64,000 nt of DNA, taken from assembly GCF_016595275.2 (NCBI RefSeq), contig NZ_JAENIQ020000002.1, positions 62,001-126,000 on the forward strand, in the 5' to 3' direction. This document shows positions 1 through 7,305 of this stretch, in pieces. The stretch comes from Corynebacterium pygosceleis. Its GTDB lineage: Bacteria > Actinomycetota > Actinomycetes > Mycobacteriales > Mycobacteriaceae. Below the pieces are notes generated by a model. That model ran no database searches. It was not told where the DNA came from and worked only from the letters and a program-made list of their open reading frames with translations. A program made the position numbers and the translations under genes. Each line of letters opens with the position of its first letter. Position 1 is the stretch's first letter.

Positions 1-932
1 TCGGTACGGGCCCGGTCGATCTGGTCGACGGTGAATCGCCGGTGCACCGAGCAGAAGCCGTGCCAGAGCAGGATCCGGGCGTCGAGAAGCTGTTCCCGGG
101 TGTTCCCACCGAGCGGCAGACCGGGGTTCCACAGGGGCATCCGCGTCAGCGGGATTCCCCGGGCACGGCCGGTGTTGCGGCCGAGATGCTGGTCGGGAAA
201 GAACAGGACACGCTGACCGCGCTCGAACGCCCACTCCAGCACCGCGTCAGCGTTGGAGGACGTGCAGACGATGCCGCCGTGCTCACCGACGAACGCCTTC
301 AACGCCGCCGAGGAGTTCATGTAGGTCACGGGGATGACCGGGGCACGACCGTCGCGGTCGGTGATCGATCCGAAGATCTCCCCCAACTGCTCCCAGCAGT
401 CGGTGACCGCATCGAGTTCGGCCATGTCGGCCATGGAGCAGCCGGCGGCGAGATTCGGGAGGATGACCTTCTGATGGGGTGCGGAGACGATGTCCGCGGT
501 CTCCGCCATGAAGTGGACACCGCAGAACACGATGGACTCCGCTGCGGGTCGGGTCCGTGCCGCGTTCGCGAGTTGAAAAGAGTCGCCGACGAAATCGGCG
601 TGCCGCACGATCTCGTCCCGCTGGTAGAAGTGTCCGAGGACGACGACCTTCTCTCCGAGTGCCGCTTTCGCCGCCCGGATTCGCCCGTGGAGTTCCTCGT
701 CCGTGGCCTTCCGGTATTCGGGCGGCAGGCTGCCCTGCCTGGGGGCATCGGATGGAATCGGATCCGACATTGATGCGCCGGGCCCGTATCCGGGGACGGC
801 GTCGAACGCCCAGGGGTCCTCGGTGAGTGAATTCGTGCAGGAGGATCCGGCGCGGGCACCCGCTGTGATCAGCTGCAACGCCCGATCCACGGAGGCTGGT
901 TCGCGCGGGCCGGTTGATTCTTGGGTGGGCAT
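1..932 (-). CDS. nadA: Quinolinate synthase A (3' end outside the window)
   Basis: De novo NAD synthesis: condenses iminoaspartate with dihydroxyacetone phosphate to quinolinate using a 4Fe-4S cluster. About 310 residues are visible. Family blocks seen are GHFYQRDEIV, DFVGDSFQLA, VFCGVHFMAETADIV (with a probable cluster cysteine), LPNLAAGCSMADMAE and PVTYMNSSAALKAFVGEHGG. The N-terminal extension ending in YGPGAS-SDPIP-APRQ resembles the C. glutamicum protein. The start is the ATG at 932 (MPTQEST), 48 bp after the ndnR stop, so the two genes are probably one operon with nadC and nadS expected beyond the window edge. The C-terminal cluster ligands lie outside the window and cannot be checked. 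Confidence 0.95.
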   Translation of the reverse strand, partial: MPTQESTGPREPASVDRALQLITAGARAGSSCTNSLTEDPWAFDAVPGYGPGASMSDPIPSDAPRQGSLPPEYRKATDEELHGRIRAAKAALGEKVVVLGHFYQRDEIVRHADFVGDSFQLANAARTRPAAESIVFCGVHFMAETADIVSAPHQKVILPNLAAGCSMADMAELDAVTDCWEQLGEIFGSITDRDGRAPVIPVTYMNSSAALKAFVGEHGGIVCTSSNADAVLEWAFERGQRVLFFPDQHLGRNTGRARGIPLTRMPLWNPGLPLGGNTREQLLDARILLWHGFCSVHRRFTVDQIDRART

Positions 933-980
933 GGTGTCTCTGTCCTCTGGTTGTGCTGTCTTCGGGTGGTCGGTGAGTTG

Positions 981-1640
981 TCACGGGCGGGCTGAACCCG
1001 GAGTGCGGTAGCTGTAGAGTTTGGGCGGCCGGTGGGGTGTGCCGGTGAGCACCTGTCCGGTGTCGACGAGATCGGGGGAGGAGGTCATGGAGCGGCGGAA
1101 GTTCGCCGGATCCAGGGGGTGTCCGAGGATGGCCTCGTGGACGTGCCGCAGCTCGGTGAGGGTGAACGTGTCGCCGAGGAATGAGCGGGCGATGGTCGAG
1201 TACTCGACCTTGGTGCGCAGGCGGTCGAGGGCGTAGTCGACGATCTCCCGGTGATCGAAGGCGAGGTCGGGGAGGTCACCGGCGGGAAACCACCGGACGT
1301 TCTCGTGTTCGCCGGCGTGCTGTGCCTCGTCGGTCCGGAGAAGGGCCCAGTAGACGACGGAGATGACCCTGCCGGTGGGGGAGCGGTCCACGTCACCGAA
1401 CGTGTAGAGCTGTTCGAGATAGCTGGGGCGGAGGCCGGTGGTCTCCGCGAGTGTGCGGGACGCGGCATCCTCCAGCCCCTCGTCGGCGGGGAGCCAACCT
1501 CCCGGCAGTGCCCATTGGCCGAGGTGCGGGTCGCGGGTGCGTCTGACGAACGGGGTCCACAGGGATGGTGTGGCCTCGGGCTCCGGGCGAAGCGCGAAGA
1601 TCACGGTGGATACAGCCAGTCGGGTGTCGGGCGCGGGCAC
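981..1640 (-). CDS. ndnR: NrtR-type Nudix transcriptional repressor of NAD synthesis
   Basis: The N-terminal half is a Nudix domain (RLAVSTVIFAL, GQWALPGGWLP, then a degenerate Nudix box around EDAASRTLAETTGL). The C-terminal half has the winged-helix pattern of NrtR regulators (SFLGDTFTLTELRHVHEAILG, then NFRRSM). The Nudix box lacks the usual REXXEE acidic pattern, as expected of a ligand-sensing rather than catalytic member. In C. glutamicum NdnR represses the ndnR-nadA-nadC-nadS operon in response to NAD; the same order here supports that role. I chose the GTG at 1640 because AGGAGG lies just upstream; a longer frame to 1793 would run through the probable operators. About 219 aa. Confidence 0.9.
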   Translation of the reverse strand: MPAPDTRLAVSTVIFALRPEPEATPSLWTPFVRRTRDPHLGQWALPGGWLPADEGLEDAASRTLAETTGLRPSYLEQLYTFGDVDRSPTGRVISVVYWALLRTDEAQHAGEHENVRWFPAGDLPDLAFDHREIVDYALDRLRTKVEYSTIARSFLGDTFTLTELRHVHEAILGHPLDPANFRRSMTSSPDLVDTGQVLTGTPHRPPKLYSYRTPGSARP

Positions 1641-1664
1641 GTTCCTCCTGTCGTCAGTCTTTTG

Positions 1665-1711
1665 GTCAGAATGACCTTTAGCGGTGTTGATTAGCTTACA
1701 GTCAAATCGAC
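1665..1711. promoter_or_regulatory. Paired operator candidates for NdnR
   Basis: Two related 11-mers, GTCAGAATGAC (1665-1675) and GTCAAATCGAC (1701-1711), lie 36 bp apart just upstream of the ndnR start. The first is a GTCA-N3-TGAC dyad; both continue into CCTWWAG. The position fits autoregulation by the downstream NrtR-type repressor. Operator function is inferred. Confidence 0.6.
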
Positions 1712-2136
1712 CTAAAGGGTGGCGGGGATCGCGGATCGATACAAAAAAGAGCATCATTGGCGGCTCGGTCCTCCGGTTCGGGGCCGGAATCATCTTTTTG
1801 ACGGGCCGCTCGTGCCGCCGGCCCAGTATGCTCGGGTCTGTGACACCGGCGACGACCCCGACACGCTCGAAGTGCAGGCATAGCCCGAAAGCTGCCTTGC
1901 CACCGCCACGCCCTCCGCGAAGCGATCACCACCCGCCTCGATCATGGACATGTCGCCTGAGACTCTCATGCACCTCGCGCCTCATCGCCGCTGAGCTTCC
2001 ATGTTCGAATTGCCTGATGTCGGGCGGCTGACGGGGTGGGGCACGAGTGGGGAGTGGAATATTTCGGTCATGTTTCCCGATATCTTGACACCATTATAAT
2101 TTATTCACCTTCTTCGGGAAGAGAAGAAAAAGAACA
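1712..2136. other. Intergenic stretch with no convincing gene
   Basis: Open frames here have poor codon character and no ribosome binding site or recognisable domain. Composition becomes AT-rich after about 2040, leading into the accessory patch. A TATAAT hexamer near the right end probably serves the next gene. A decayed gene in the 1820-2030 part cannot be excluded. Confidence 0.5.
2085..2100 (+). promoter_or_regulatory. Probable promoter of the small membrane protein
   Basis: A perfect TATAAT lies at 2095-2100, 36 bases before the start codon. TTGACA at 2085 is too close to be its -35 element, so only the -10 call is supported. Confidence 0.4.
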
Positions 2137-2373
2137 ATGCATGAATTCCTGGGCCTGGACAAAAAGCGGCCCGCAAGGGGAGCGTGGGGTGGCGGTAAAT
2201 CAAATAGAAAAGTCATCGCCTTGTCCGTGGCAACCGCCTGCGTAACTTTTTTGATTTTTTCATGGCTTTTGTCTGATATGTCGATCGGTCCCAATCTGAC
2301 AGTGCTGATAATTGCAACGTTGAGCGCGCTAAATCTGGCTCAGGTTCTCACCAATACGGGAGAAGGGCGATAA
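2137..2373 (+). CDS. Small two-helix membrane protein, unknown function
   Basis: A 78-residue frame with a basic N-terminus (KKRPARGAWGGGKSNRK) followed by two hydrophobic segments at about residues 26-48 and 52-70, separated by a short turn (SDMSIGPN). A purine-rich stretch (GAAGAGAAG) precedes the ATG and a TATAAT hexamer lies 36 bases upstream. The base composition is clearly lower in GC than the housekeeping genes, as in the adjacent toxin-antitoxin pair, which suggests an acquired segment. I do not recognise a family. It could be a small inner-membrane accessory or toxin-like peptide, but nothing in the sequence shows that. Confidence 0.5.
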   Translation: MHEFLGLDKKRPARGAWGGGKSNRKVIALSVATACVTFLIFSWLLSDMSIGPNLTVLIIATLSALNLAQVLTNTGEGR

Positions 2374-2596
2374 GACCGACCCCTGAAGGAAATTGCGGCC
2401 GCAAGCGCAGCCCGCTGCAGGTACTGACCGGGTAACCGTAGTCGGCGGTTTGTTGCTGGGGTTTCGGTGGACTGTCCGGATTGGGCACGAGAGGCAGTAG
2501 GGTGCACTAGTCGTGGGATTAGTGTCGCCGGTTGATGGGTGGAAGTGGTGCGGGCAGGCAGCTGCGGTATGCGCAGCGGGCGGTGTTGGTGAGGGT
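2374..2596. other. Non-coding gap downstream of the toxin gene
   Basis: No supported gene. Frames crossing this interval are Pro/Thr/Arg-rich and lack start signals. It may be debris of an older insertion, but I see no inverted-repeat ends. Confidence 0.3.
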
Positions 2597-3040
2597 CTAA
2601 AAGCCGGCAATCTGCTGGGGGTAGCCTCGCTCGGAAGCAATTTTCTCTGGCACTTCCTTCAGCAGCAAAGCTGTTGGCTCGAGGGATGACGTGAAGATGT
2701 CGATGCCATGGGTCAATGCATGAATCAACCCAGAGGCAGTATGCGCTGACTTTTGCGTGGGACCTTTTACACGATATGGCTGAGGGATGCCGAGCCAGTG
2801 CAGGCCGCACTCAGCGCAACGTGTTCGTTCGTCACGTCGATCCGCTCCGACCATCTGAACGATATCGTGAGTAATGATCGCATCGACACCCTGGTCTTTG
2901 GCGAGTTCGAATAGGGCGAGATCGTTAAGGTCTGGGGAAAATGGATCCTCCCATGCGGCCACGAATATGTGTTTGGTAAATACCGACTGTACAGCCTTTT
3001 GGGCTTTTTTCGGCACATTGGCATCGAAGAGGAATTTCAT
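2597..3040 (-). CDS. PIN-like toxin of a VapBC45-type pair
   Basis: 147 aa. Opens with MKFLFDANVP, the first strand and catalytic aspartate of PIN-like nucleases. Further acidic positions follow (PDLNDLALFELAKDQGVDAIITHD), matching the second acidic cluster of the fold. The C-terminal part carries a CAECG pair and a predicted helical tail. The start codon directly follows the stop of the upstream antitoxin with no spacer (TAA then ATG), so translation is probably coupled. By analogy with VapC45, the product should be a ribonuclease held inactive by its partner. The target RNA is unknown. Lower GC than the chromosome average suggests horizontal acquisition. Confidence 0.75.
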   Translation of the reverse strand: MKFLFDANVPKKAQKAVQSVFTKHIFVAAWEDPFSPDLNDLALFELAKDQGVDAIITHDIVQMVGADRRDERTRCAECGLHWLGIPQPYRVKGPTQKSAHTASGLIHALTHGIDIFTSSLEPTALLLKEVPEKIASERGYPQQIAGF

Positions 3041-3646
3041 TTAAACCGCTTCCTCCAAGTCATGCTTAAAGGACTCTGCGTTCAGGACATCCCTCATCGT
3101 CAAGAACGGATAATATTCCTTCAGGTCTTCGTCGGTGGTTACTTCCTCTGACCATCCAATCACGGTATCGAAGGGGACCCGAAGATCTCGAATTGTCGGT
3201 CGACCCCCCAAGCGATCAGGAGAGATCTTGATGCCGTTGCTAGGTTCCAACAGATGCGGAACGGTGCGCTTTCGAAAGTTGACGAACGATTCATAGATCT
3301 TCTCGAGGTTGAACAGCTCCCATTGGCCTGGGTTGTTAACGACATCCATGAATCCGTTCTCGGTCCACAGCTTCACAGACTTGCTGTCAGTGGCAAAGCG
3401 GTATTCGGATAAGTGATCAGTAAGGTCGTAGTCTTCCAATGTTTGAAGTGCGAGGCGTATCTTCTGCAGAGACACGGTCGACCGAAGTCGGGCGATCATA
3501 CGGAGAGCGACCAAATCGCGGAAGGAGTAGAGTTTCGGTCTCGATTGCTGGATTTCCGGGACGAGGATCCCTTCGCGTGCCCAGCGGTTTAACTGCGACT
3601 CCGTTGCTCCTGTGAGAAACTGAGTCATCTTCATATCGTAAGCCAC
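3041..3646 (-). CDS. MerR-like/DUF433 antitoxin of a VapBC45-type pair
   Basis: About 201 aa. The N-terminus has a helix-turn-helix of MerR style (MTQFLTGATESQLNRWAREG, then PKLYSFRDLVALRMIARLR). The C-terminus has the DUF433 signature (ISPDRLGGRPTIRDLRVPFDTVIGW), as in VapB45-type antitoxins. It should bind its own promoter and neutralise the PIN toxin encoded immediately downstream. I chose the GTG at 3646 because AAGGGGG lies eight bases upstream; the ATG at 3664 starts inside that ribosome binding site. The combined HTH plus DUF433 length of about 200 aa fits the family. Confidence 0.75.
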   Translation of the reverse strand: MAYDMKMTQFLTGATESQLNRWAREGILVPEIQQSRPKLYSFRDLVALRMIARLRSTVSLQKIRLALQTLEDYDLTDHLSEYRFATDSKSVKLWTENGFMDVVNNPGQWELFNLEKIYESFVNFRKRTVPHLLEPSNGIKISPDRLGGRPTIRDLRVPFDTVIGWSEEVTTDEDLKEYYPFLTMRDVLNAESFKHDLEEAV

Positions 3647-3692
3647 TTTGCTCACCCCCTTCATTTTTCAGCATCATCGGTCGCTAGAAATC

Positions 3693-3706
3693 AACATTGT
3701 GTTAAC
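3693..3706. promoter_or_regulatory. Candidate autoregulatory operator upstream of the antitoxin
   Basis: AACA-TTG-TGTT (3693-3703) is a perfect short dyad overlapping GTTAAC (3701-3706), about 50 bp before the antitoxin start. Its position suits promoter binding by the antitoxin HTH domain; this is inferred from location only. Confidence 0.35.
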
Positions 3707-4602
3707 TGTTTTGTCCCCAGCTTATCTAAGCGGATAGGCTTTCGGAACGAGGCGCGCCAATTTTCTCGCAGCGCATCGTCAGCACCCGGCCAATGCGGGT
3801 TGACCTGTGAGACTTTAGGTAGCTATATCAAATTGTGATCTGTCACACCCTTCACCTGTCAGAAGCGAGCGCTACGTCCCAGGGGTCCTATTGCCTAACT
3901 CACGACCCGGCCCTCAGAGCCTGTCGGTCCTGGCGCCGTCGAGAGCGTCCCAGTGTGACCTACTGAGACTTGATGTGGGGCAGTAGTCTCTACGACCGCA
4001 CGGATAGCTCTGACCACTCCGGAACGAGGAATGCGGTCCTTGCGGTGGTGCAAGGGTCCATAATCGTGGGATCGCATCGACGAAAATGTCGAGCCGATCT
4101 AGGGATCCGTGCGTTGGATTAAGGCGATTGCGGGGCCGATGCATCATTCGCTCGGGACTCGGGGTTTCGTGGAGGACGGTCCGGCCCCTGGGGGGAAGTC
4201 TGAAATGACATAATGTACATTATCGGACAATTATTGAACAGGGACGTTTCGCGGGGTCCGCTTGTTCGACCGTGACATCGTGCGGCTGTGCCGTGCCGCC
4301 GTGATGGTCCCCGGATCGGCCGCCCACGTCATTTCCCGGTGTGACGCACACACCGACTGTCGACGGAGTCCGCGTCGCCGGCATCCCTCTGGCGCGGAGG
4401 CGTCCGGACGGCCCTCTTCAGTCCGGGCGTTCCTCGTGGTGTCGGGAACGGCTGAATCTGCGGGCGCCATCCTCCGGATGCCGTTGGTGTCGGGCCGCTG
4501 TCGCCACTCTTATGCCCCCTCGGGACGGGGCCCTGCTGGTTCATCTTCCGTCACGCGTGACGAAAGTGTGGGTGTGTGCGCCCCCCTTGGCGCACGGGGA
4601 TC
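3707..4602. other. Long gene-poor stretch of the accessory patch
   Basis: About 900 bp without a frame I can defend. Overlapping short frames around 3895-4147 (minus) and 4262-4715 (plus) are Arg/Ser/Pro-rich, lack ribosome binding sites and match nothing I recognise. The only distinct signal is the perfect palindrome at 4210. The interval may hold a decayed mobile element or a regulatory or small-RNA locus. Confidence 0.4.
4210..4223. promoter_or_regulatory. Perfect 14-bp palindrome ATAATGTACATTAT
   Basis: A self-complementary AT-rich dyad in otherwise GC-rich DNA, followed by a GACAATTATTG stretch. It has the shape of a dimeric repressor operator, but no gene nearby is obviously served by it. 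Confidence 0.4.
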
Positions 4603-4836
4603 CTAGATCTTCTTTCTCTTCTCCGGACTCTTCGCCCGGGCCCCGGACGGGGCGGTCGCCTCGGCGCGGACCCTGTCCCGCGTGTTCCGGGCGCTGCGGA
4701 GCTGAAAACCACTGAGGACCAGAAGTACGACGCCGATAGCGGCGAGAACCCACATTCCCGAGTATGCGGTGTACGCGAGGAATCCGACCAGGACGAGGAT
4801 GCGGAACCACAGCATCGGGATCATACGGTGAGCCAT
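4603..4836 (-). CDS. Small two-helix membrane protein downstream of yceI
   Basis: 77 aa: a first hydrophobic helix (ILVLVGFLAYTAYSGMWVL), a second helix (AAIGVVLLVLSGFQL), then a strongly basic tail (RSARNTRDRVRAEA ... SPEKRKKI) that is probably cytoplasmic. The ATG at 4836 follows AGGAGG about ten bases upstream and lies 14 bp beyond the YceI stop, so the gene is the last member of a three-gene operon. No catalytic motif is visible and the family is not recognised; it may be an accessory of the YceI lipid-binding protein. Confidence 0.7.
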   Translation of the reverse strand: MAHRMIPMLWFRILVLVGFLAYTAYSGMWVLAAIGVVLLVLSGFQLRSARNTRDRVRAEATAPSGARAKSPEKRKKI

Positions 4837-4850
4837 GTGTCGGTTACCTC

Positions 4851-5540
4851 CTATTTCTCGAAGACGAGACGGATGTTGATCTCGCCCTCCTCGGCGATCG
4901 TGGCCGCCACGAACTCGGGTGTGTGGATGTTGTAGTCGGTTCTGTTCACGGTGAGTACACCGGCGACGATCACCCGCTCTCCGGTGCGGAGAATGTCGAG
5001 CGTCGGCGTCACATCCCGGGATGTGCCGTGGAGGGTCAGAACCCCCGGAACCTCGACACCGGTCACGGTGCCGTCGTCCGGAAGGGCGGACAGGTCGATC
5101 GGCCCCGACACGCGGAACGTCGCCGTCGGGAACTCGTCGGTGTGCAGGATGTTCCGGCGGACGTTGATGTCACGTTTTTCTATGTCCGTTCTGATGGCCG
5201 TGGTGTCCGCGACCACCTCACCGGTGGTGAGTGCACCGTCCGTCACATCGAGGAATCCCGTGACCTCATACGTGCTCCCCGAGGTGCTCTTTCGTTCTCC
5301 GGGCAGCACCTCGTTGAAGGTGAAACCGACCCCGGTCGTGTTCGCCCCCGAACCCGGGACGAGTTTCCAGTGGCCGTCGACACCGGTTGCCGCCGGAATT
5401 GCGTTCTCCGCGTTGATGCCCCCGGTCCGGATACCGGGATCGGTGATGAGCCTGTACACCAGCGGACCGACACTCGCCAGGGATATCACGATGATGGCGA
5501 CGACGGTCAGAGCCACGAATGGCTTCCTGAGGGTTTCCAT
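4851..5540 (-). CDS. YceI-family lipid-binding protein with N-terminal membrane anchor
   Basis: 229 aa. An uncleaved-looking hydrophobic segment (residues 9-31) is followed by a YceI lipocalin-like barrel: GHWKLVPGSGANTTGVGF, then the long strand FPTATFRVSGPIDL, VPGVLTLHGTSRDVT and VNRTDYNIHTPEF. YceI proteins bind polyisoprenoid or other amphiphilic ligands, and the anchor would place this one on the outer face of the membrane. An AGAGGAC ribosome binding site precedes the ATG at 5540. It lies between a short Cys-rich protein gene and a small membrane protein gene in the same orientation. The ligand is unknown. Confidence 0.85.
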   Translation of the reverse strand: METLRKPFVALTVVAIIVISLASVGPLVYRLITDPGIRTGGINAENAIPAATGVDGHWKLVPGSGANTTGVGFTFNEVLPGERKSTSGSTYEVTGFLDVTDGALTTGEVVADTTAIRTDIEKRDINVRRNILHTDEFPTATFRVSGPIDLSALPDDGTVTGVEVPGVLTLHGTSRDVTPTLDILRTGERVIVAGVLTVNRTDYNIHTPEFVAATIAEEGEINIRLVFEK

Positions 5541-5573
5541 GTGTCCTCTTCCGGTGTTCTTTGAAAAGCCGAG

Positions 5574-5912
5574 TCAGCGAAGATGTTCGGCGCGGCGCGC
5601 CAGCGTGACGAGTTCAGTGCACAGGTCCCGGATCTCGGCCGGGGGCGAGTCCTCCTCCGCGGCCGTGGCGATGTCCTCGGCGGCGCAGCGGAGCTCGAAC
5701 AACAGGTCGGTGAGTTGCTCGGCCTTCTCCGGCCGCATGATGACCGCGTCGGCGGGTATCGACGTACCGGAGACCCGGTTCCTCTGTTCATAGGCGCGCT
5801 GCCTGCACGAATGGCTGCAGTACTTGCGTGGCCGCCCGCGCCCCTGTTCGGGGACCGGGGACTGGCACCACCGGCATGTCGCCTGACGCCTGGTGTCCAC
5901 TTCCTCACTCAC
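5574..5912 (-). CDS. Short Cys-rich (zinc-binding-like) actinobacterial protein
   Basis: 112 aa. Two cysteine pairs near the N-terminus (CRWC and CSHSC, about residues 13-36), separated by a basic loop (GRGRPRKY), look like a treble-clef-type zinc site followed by RQRAYEQRNR. The C-terminal half is acidic and helical (ELRCAAEDIATAAEED). I recognise this only as a conserved small actinobacterial protein of unknown role; nucleic-acid binding is plausible from the zinc site and basic patch. The GTG at 5912 is chosen because TAAGGT lies seven bases before it, the leaderless arrangement seen at many genes in this window. It heads the operon with yceI. Confidence 0.7.
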   Translation of the reverse strand: MSEEVDTRRQATCRWCQSPVPEQGRGRPRKYCSHSCRQRAYEQRNRVSGTSIPADAVIMRPEKAEQLTDLLFELRCAAEDIATAAEEDSPPAEIRDLCTELVTLARRAEHLR

Positions 5913-5919
5913 TCCCCCA

Positions 5920-5925
5920 ACCTTA
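5920..5925 (-). promoter_or_regulatory. -10 element of a leaderless promoter
   Basis: TAAGGT on the minus strand, seven bases before the GTG at 5912, placing the transcript start at or next to the start codon. Confidence 0.45.
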
Positions 5926-6037
5926 GGGCGTCCGTGCCCACGGCATCAACAGACACCCCGGGTGGACCGTCCGTTTGGTGCCGCCTGTCCCGGGAACACG
6001 GAGGTATCCGCAGGTGGTCGTCCCGGGTGATCGGGGC

Positions 6038-6074
6038 TATAGTGGGGTGGATGAACAGGCCCGCCATCGGTTGA
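6038..6074 (+). promoter_or_regulatory. TATAGT promoter with a 7-codon leader frame upstream of rbpA
   Basis: TATAGT at 6038-6043 is followed, seven bases later, by ATG at 6051 and an in-frame stop, giving the heptapeptide MNRPAIG (6051-6074). A transcript from here would be leaderless for the peptide and give rbpA a roughly 220-base 5' region. Translation of the peptide is inferred, not shown. Confidence 0.4.
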
Positions 6075-6075
6075 C

Positions 6076-6108
6076 CCGGAATTGAGCCGGAATCGAGCAG
6101 GAATCGTC
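6076..6108. repeat. Three tandem 11-bp repeats in the rbpA upstream region
   Basis: CCGGAATTGAG, CCGGAATCGAG and CAGGAATCGTC lie head to tail with an 11-bp period, about one helical turn. CCCGGGTGAT also occurs three times around them (6022, 6108, 6119). The whole 5913-6269 interval holds no other gene. Confidence 0.6.
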
Positions 6109-6229
6109 CCGGGTGATTCCCGGGTGATGCAGTGGGATCTCGTGCGGTCGCCGATTCTGATTCGTCGATGTCGTGGATTCTCCGCCCATCCGGAACGTCG
6201 TTCCGACCGTCCGCGTCCGGCCGGACCTG

Positions 6230-6258
6230 TTGACACCAGTATTTCGCACAGTAAAGGA
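6230..6258 (+). promoter_or_regulatory. Possible proximal rbpA promoter and ribosome binding site
   Basis: TTGACA (6230-6235) has no good -10 at standard spacing. AAGGA (6254-6258) lies 11 bases before the rbpA ATG and is the likely ribosome binding site. Confidence 0.35.
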
Positions 6259-6269
6259 CTGATACTTCT

Positions 6270-6656
6270 ATGGCAGATCGTGTTCTCCGCGGTAGCCGCA
6301 TGGGCGCCGTGAGCTACGAGACCGACCGCGACCACGACCTCGCGCCGCGCCAACTGGTGAAGTACCGCACCGATGACGGGGACATCTTCGAGGTCCCCTT
6401 CGCCCATGATGCGGAGATTCCCGGCACCTGGATGTGCAAGAACGGACAGATGGGCACCCTCATGGAGGGTGAAGGCGTCGAGGCCAAGCCCACCAAACCG
6501 CCGCGCACCCACTGGGACATGCTCCGTGAGCGTCGTACCATCGAGGAACTCGATGAACTCCTCGAGGAACGCATCGAGCTGCTCCGTAAGCGACGCCGTA
6601 ACGCCGCCCGTCTGCTGAAGCAGCAGCAGGAGGAAGCGAAGAAGAACGGGGCCTGA
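6270..6656 (+). CDS. rbpA: RNA polymerase-binding protein RbpA
   Basis: 128 aa, the usual length. RbpA binds RNA polymerase and group 1/2 sigma factors and stabilises the open complex; it is essential or growth-limiting in actinobacteria. Seen here: the N-terminal tail MADRVLRGSRMGAVSYETD, the core barrel (LVKYRTDDGDIFEVPFA, then IPGTWMCKNGQMGTLMEG), the basic linker KPTKPPRTHWDMLRERR and the sigma-interacting helical C-terminus (IEELDELLEERIELLRKRRR). Near-identical to the corynebacterial protein in these blocks. The gene is monocistronic by layout, with an unusually long and repeat-bearing upstream region. Confidence 0.97.
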   Translation: MADRVLRGSRMGAVSYETDRDHDLAPRQLVKYRTDDGDIFEVPFAHDAEIPGTWMCKNGQMGTLMEGEGVEAKPTKPPRTHWDMLRERRTIEELDELLEERIELLRKRRRNAARLLKQQQEEAKKNGA

Positions 6657-6675
6657 GACTCCCCGCCCGTCACAC

Positions 6676-6730
6676 CGGAACGGACCGTCACGTCGATCGC
6701 CGCTGATCGGATCGTGGCGGTCCGTTTCCG
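6676..6730 (+). terminator. Probable rbpA transcription terminator
   Basis: CGGAACGGACCG (6676) pairs with CGGTCCGTTTCCG (6718) over about 12 positions, with an inner GATCGCCGCTGATC dyad. There is no strong T-run, so the call is moderate. Confidence 0.45.
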
Positions 6731-6758
6731 TCAGACCGTGCAGAAAGGTGCCGTCCAC

Positions 6759-7252
6759 ATGGACCTCGCCCCGACCCGTGCCCTCGTCATCGGCGGAACG
6801 GGAATGCTGCTCCCCTTTTCCCGCGGGCTGGCCGCTGCGGGCGCATCGGTGGTCGTGCCCTCGCGACATCCTGAAAGGTTGAAGCCGACGACGGGATTGA
6901 TCGGTGTCGAGACATCGTGGCATGATCCGGACATGTACGCGCACAGGTGCCGTTCCGCCCTCGGCGGAACGGTCGATCTACTCGTGATGTGGTGCCACTC
7001 CCCCTGGCGACGTGCCGTCGCCGATGCGGTCACCCCCTCCTCACGCGGGAGACCGTGATCATCGAGGTCCTCGGAAGTTCCGGGATCGTCTCATCCGATG
7101 CCGTCCGGGCCACCGCAGCATTCGACGACAGCATCCTGTGCGTCCTCGGGAGACACCCGGAGGGCCGTTGGTTGACCCACCGGGAGATCTCGGACGGAGT
7201 GTGGGAGGCGGCCCGCAGGCGTGCCGATGTGGTGGTCGGTACCGTCGGCTGA
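6759..7252 (+). pseudogene. Rossmann-fold (SDR-like) short protein with a frameshift at a C-run
   Basis: From the ATG at 6759 (MDLAPTRALVIGGTGML) the frame reads a clear nucleotide-binding start, VIGGTGMLLPFSRGLAAAG, and runs to VDLLVMWCHSPWRRAVADAV. It then stops early at 7056. The continuation (LLTRETVIIEVLGSSG ... GVWEAARRRADVVVGTVG) lies in the frame one base back. One extra C in the five-C run at 7033-7037 would join both parts into a protein of about 164 aa. The catalytic Tyr-X3-Lys of true SDRs is not seen, so it resembles short actinobacterial NAD(P)-binding proteins. A sequencing error, a real null allele or programmed slippage cannot be told apart here. Confidence 0.65.
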
Positions 7253-7271
7253 GGCCCACCCCGGTCCGGCG

Positions 7272-7302
7272 ACGCCGCCGTGCGGGGACGCGACGGCGGC
7301 GT
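7272..7302. terminator. Bidirectional hairpin between convergent genes
   Basis: ACGCCGCCGT (7272) and ACGGCGGCGT (7293) form a perfect 10-bp stem with an 11-base loop between the frameshifted Rossmann gene and ppm. There is no T-run on either side. Confidence 0.45.
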
Positions 7303-7305
7303 GAA

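Noticed and set aside
42..773. Long plus-strand open frame opposite nadA
   Set aside because: It is the antisense shadow of nadA; the minus strand shows clear quinolinate-synthase blocks.
3895..4147. Remnant transposase on the minus strand
   Set aside because: The translations do not match any transposase motif I know and no terminal inverted repeats were found.
4262..4715. Overlapping plus-strand short frames in the gene-poor patch
   Set aside because: No ribosome binding site, Arg/Ser-rich translations and no family resemblance.
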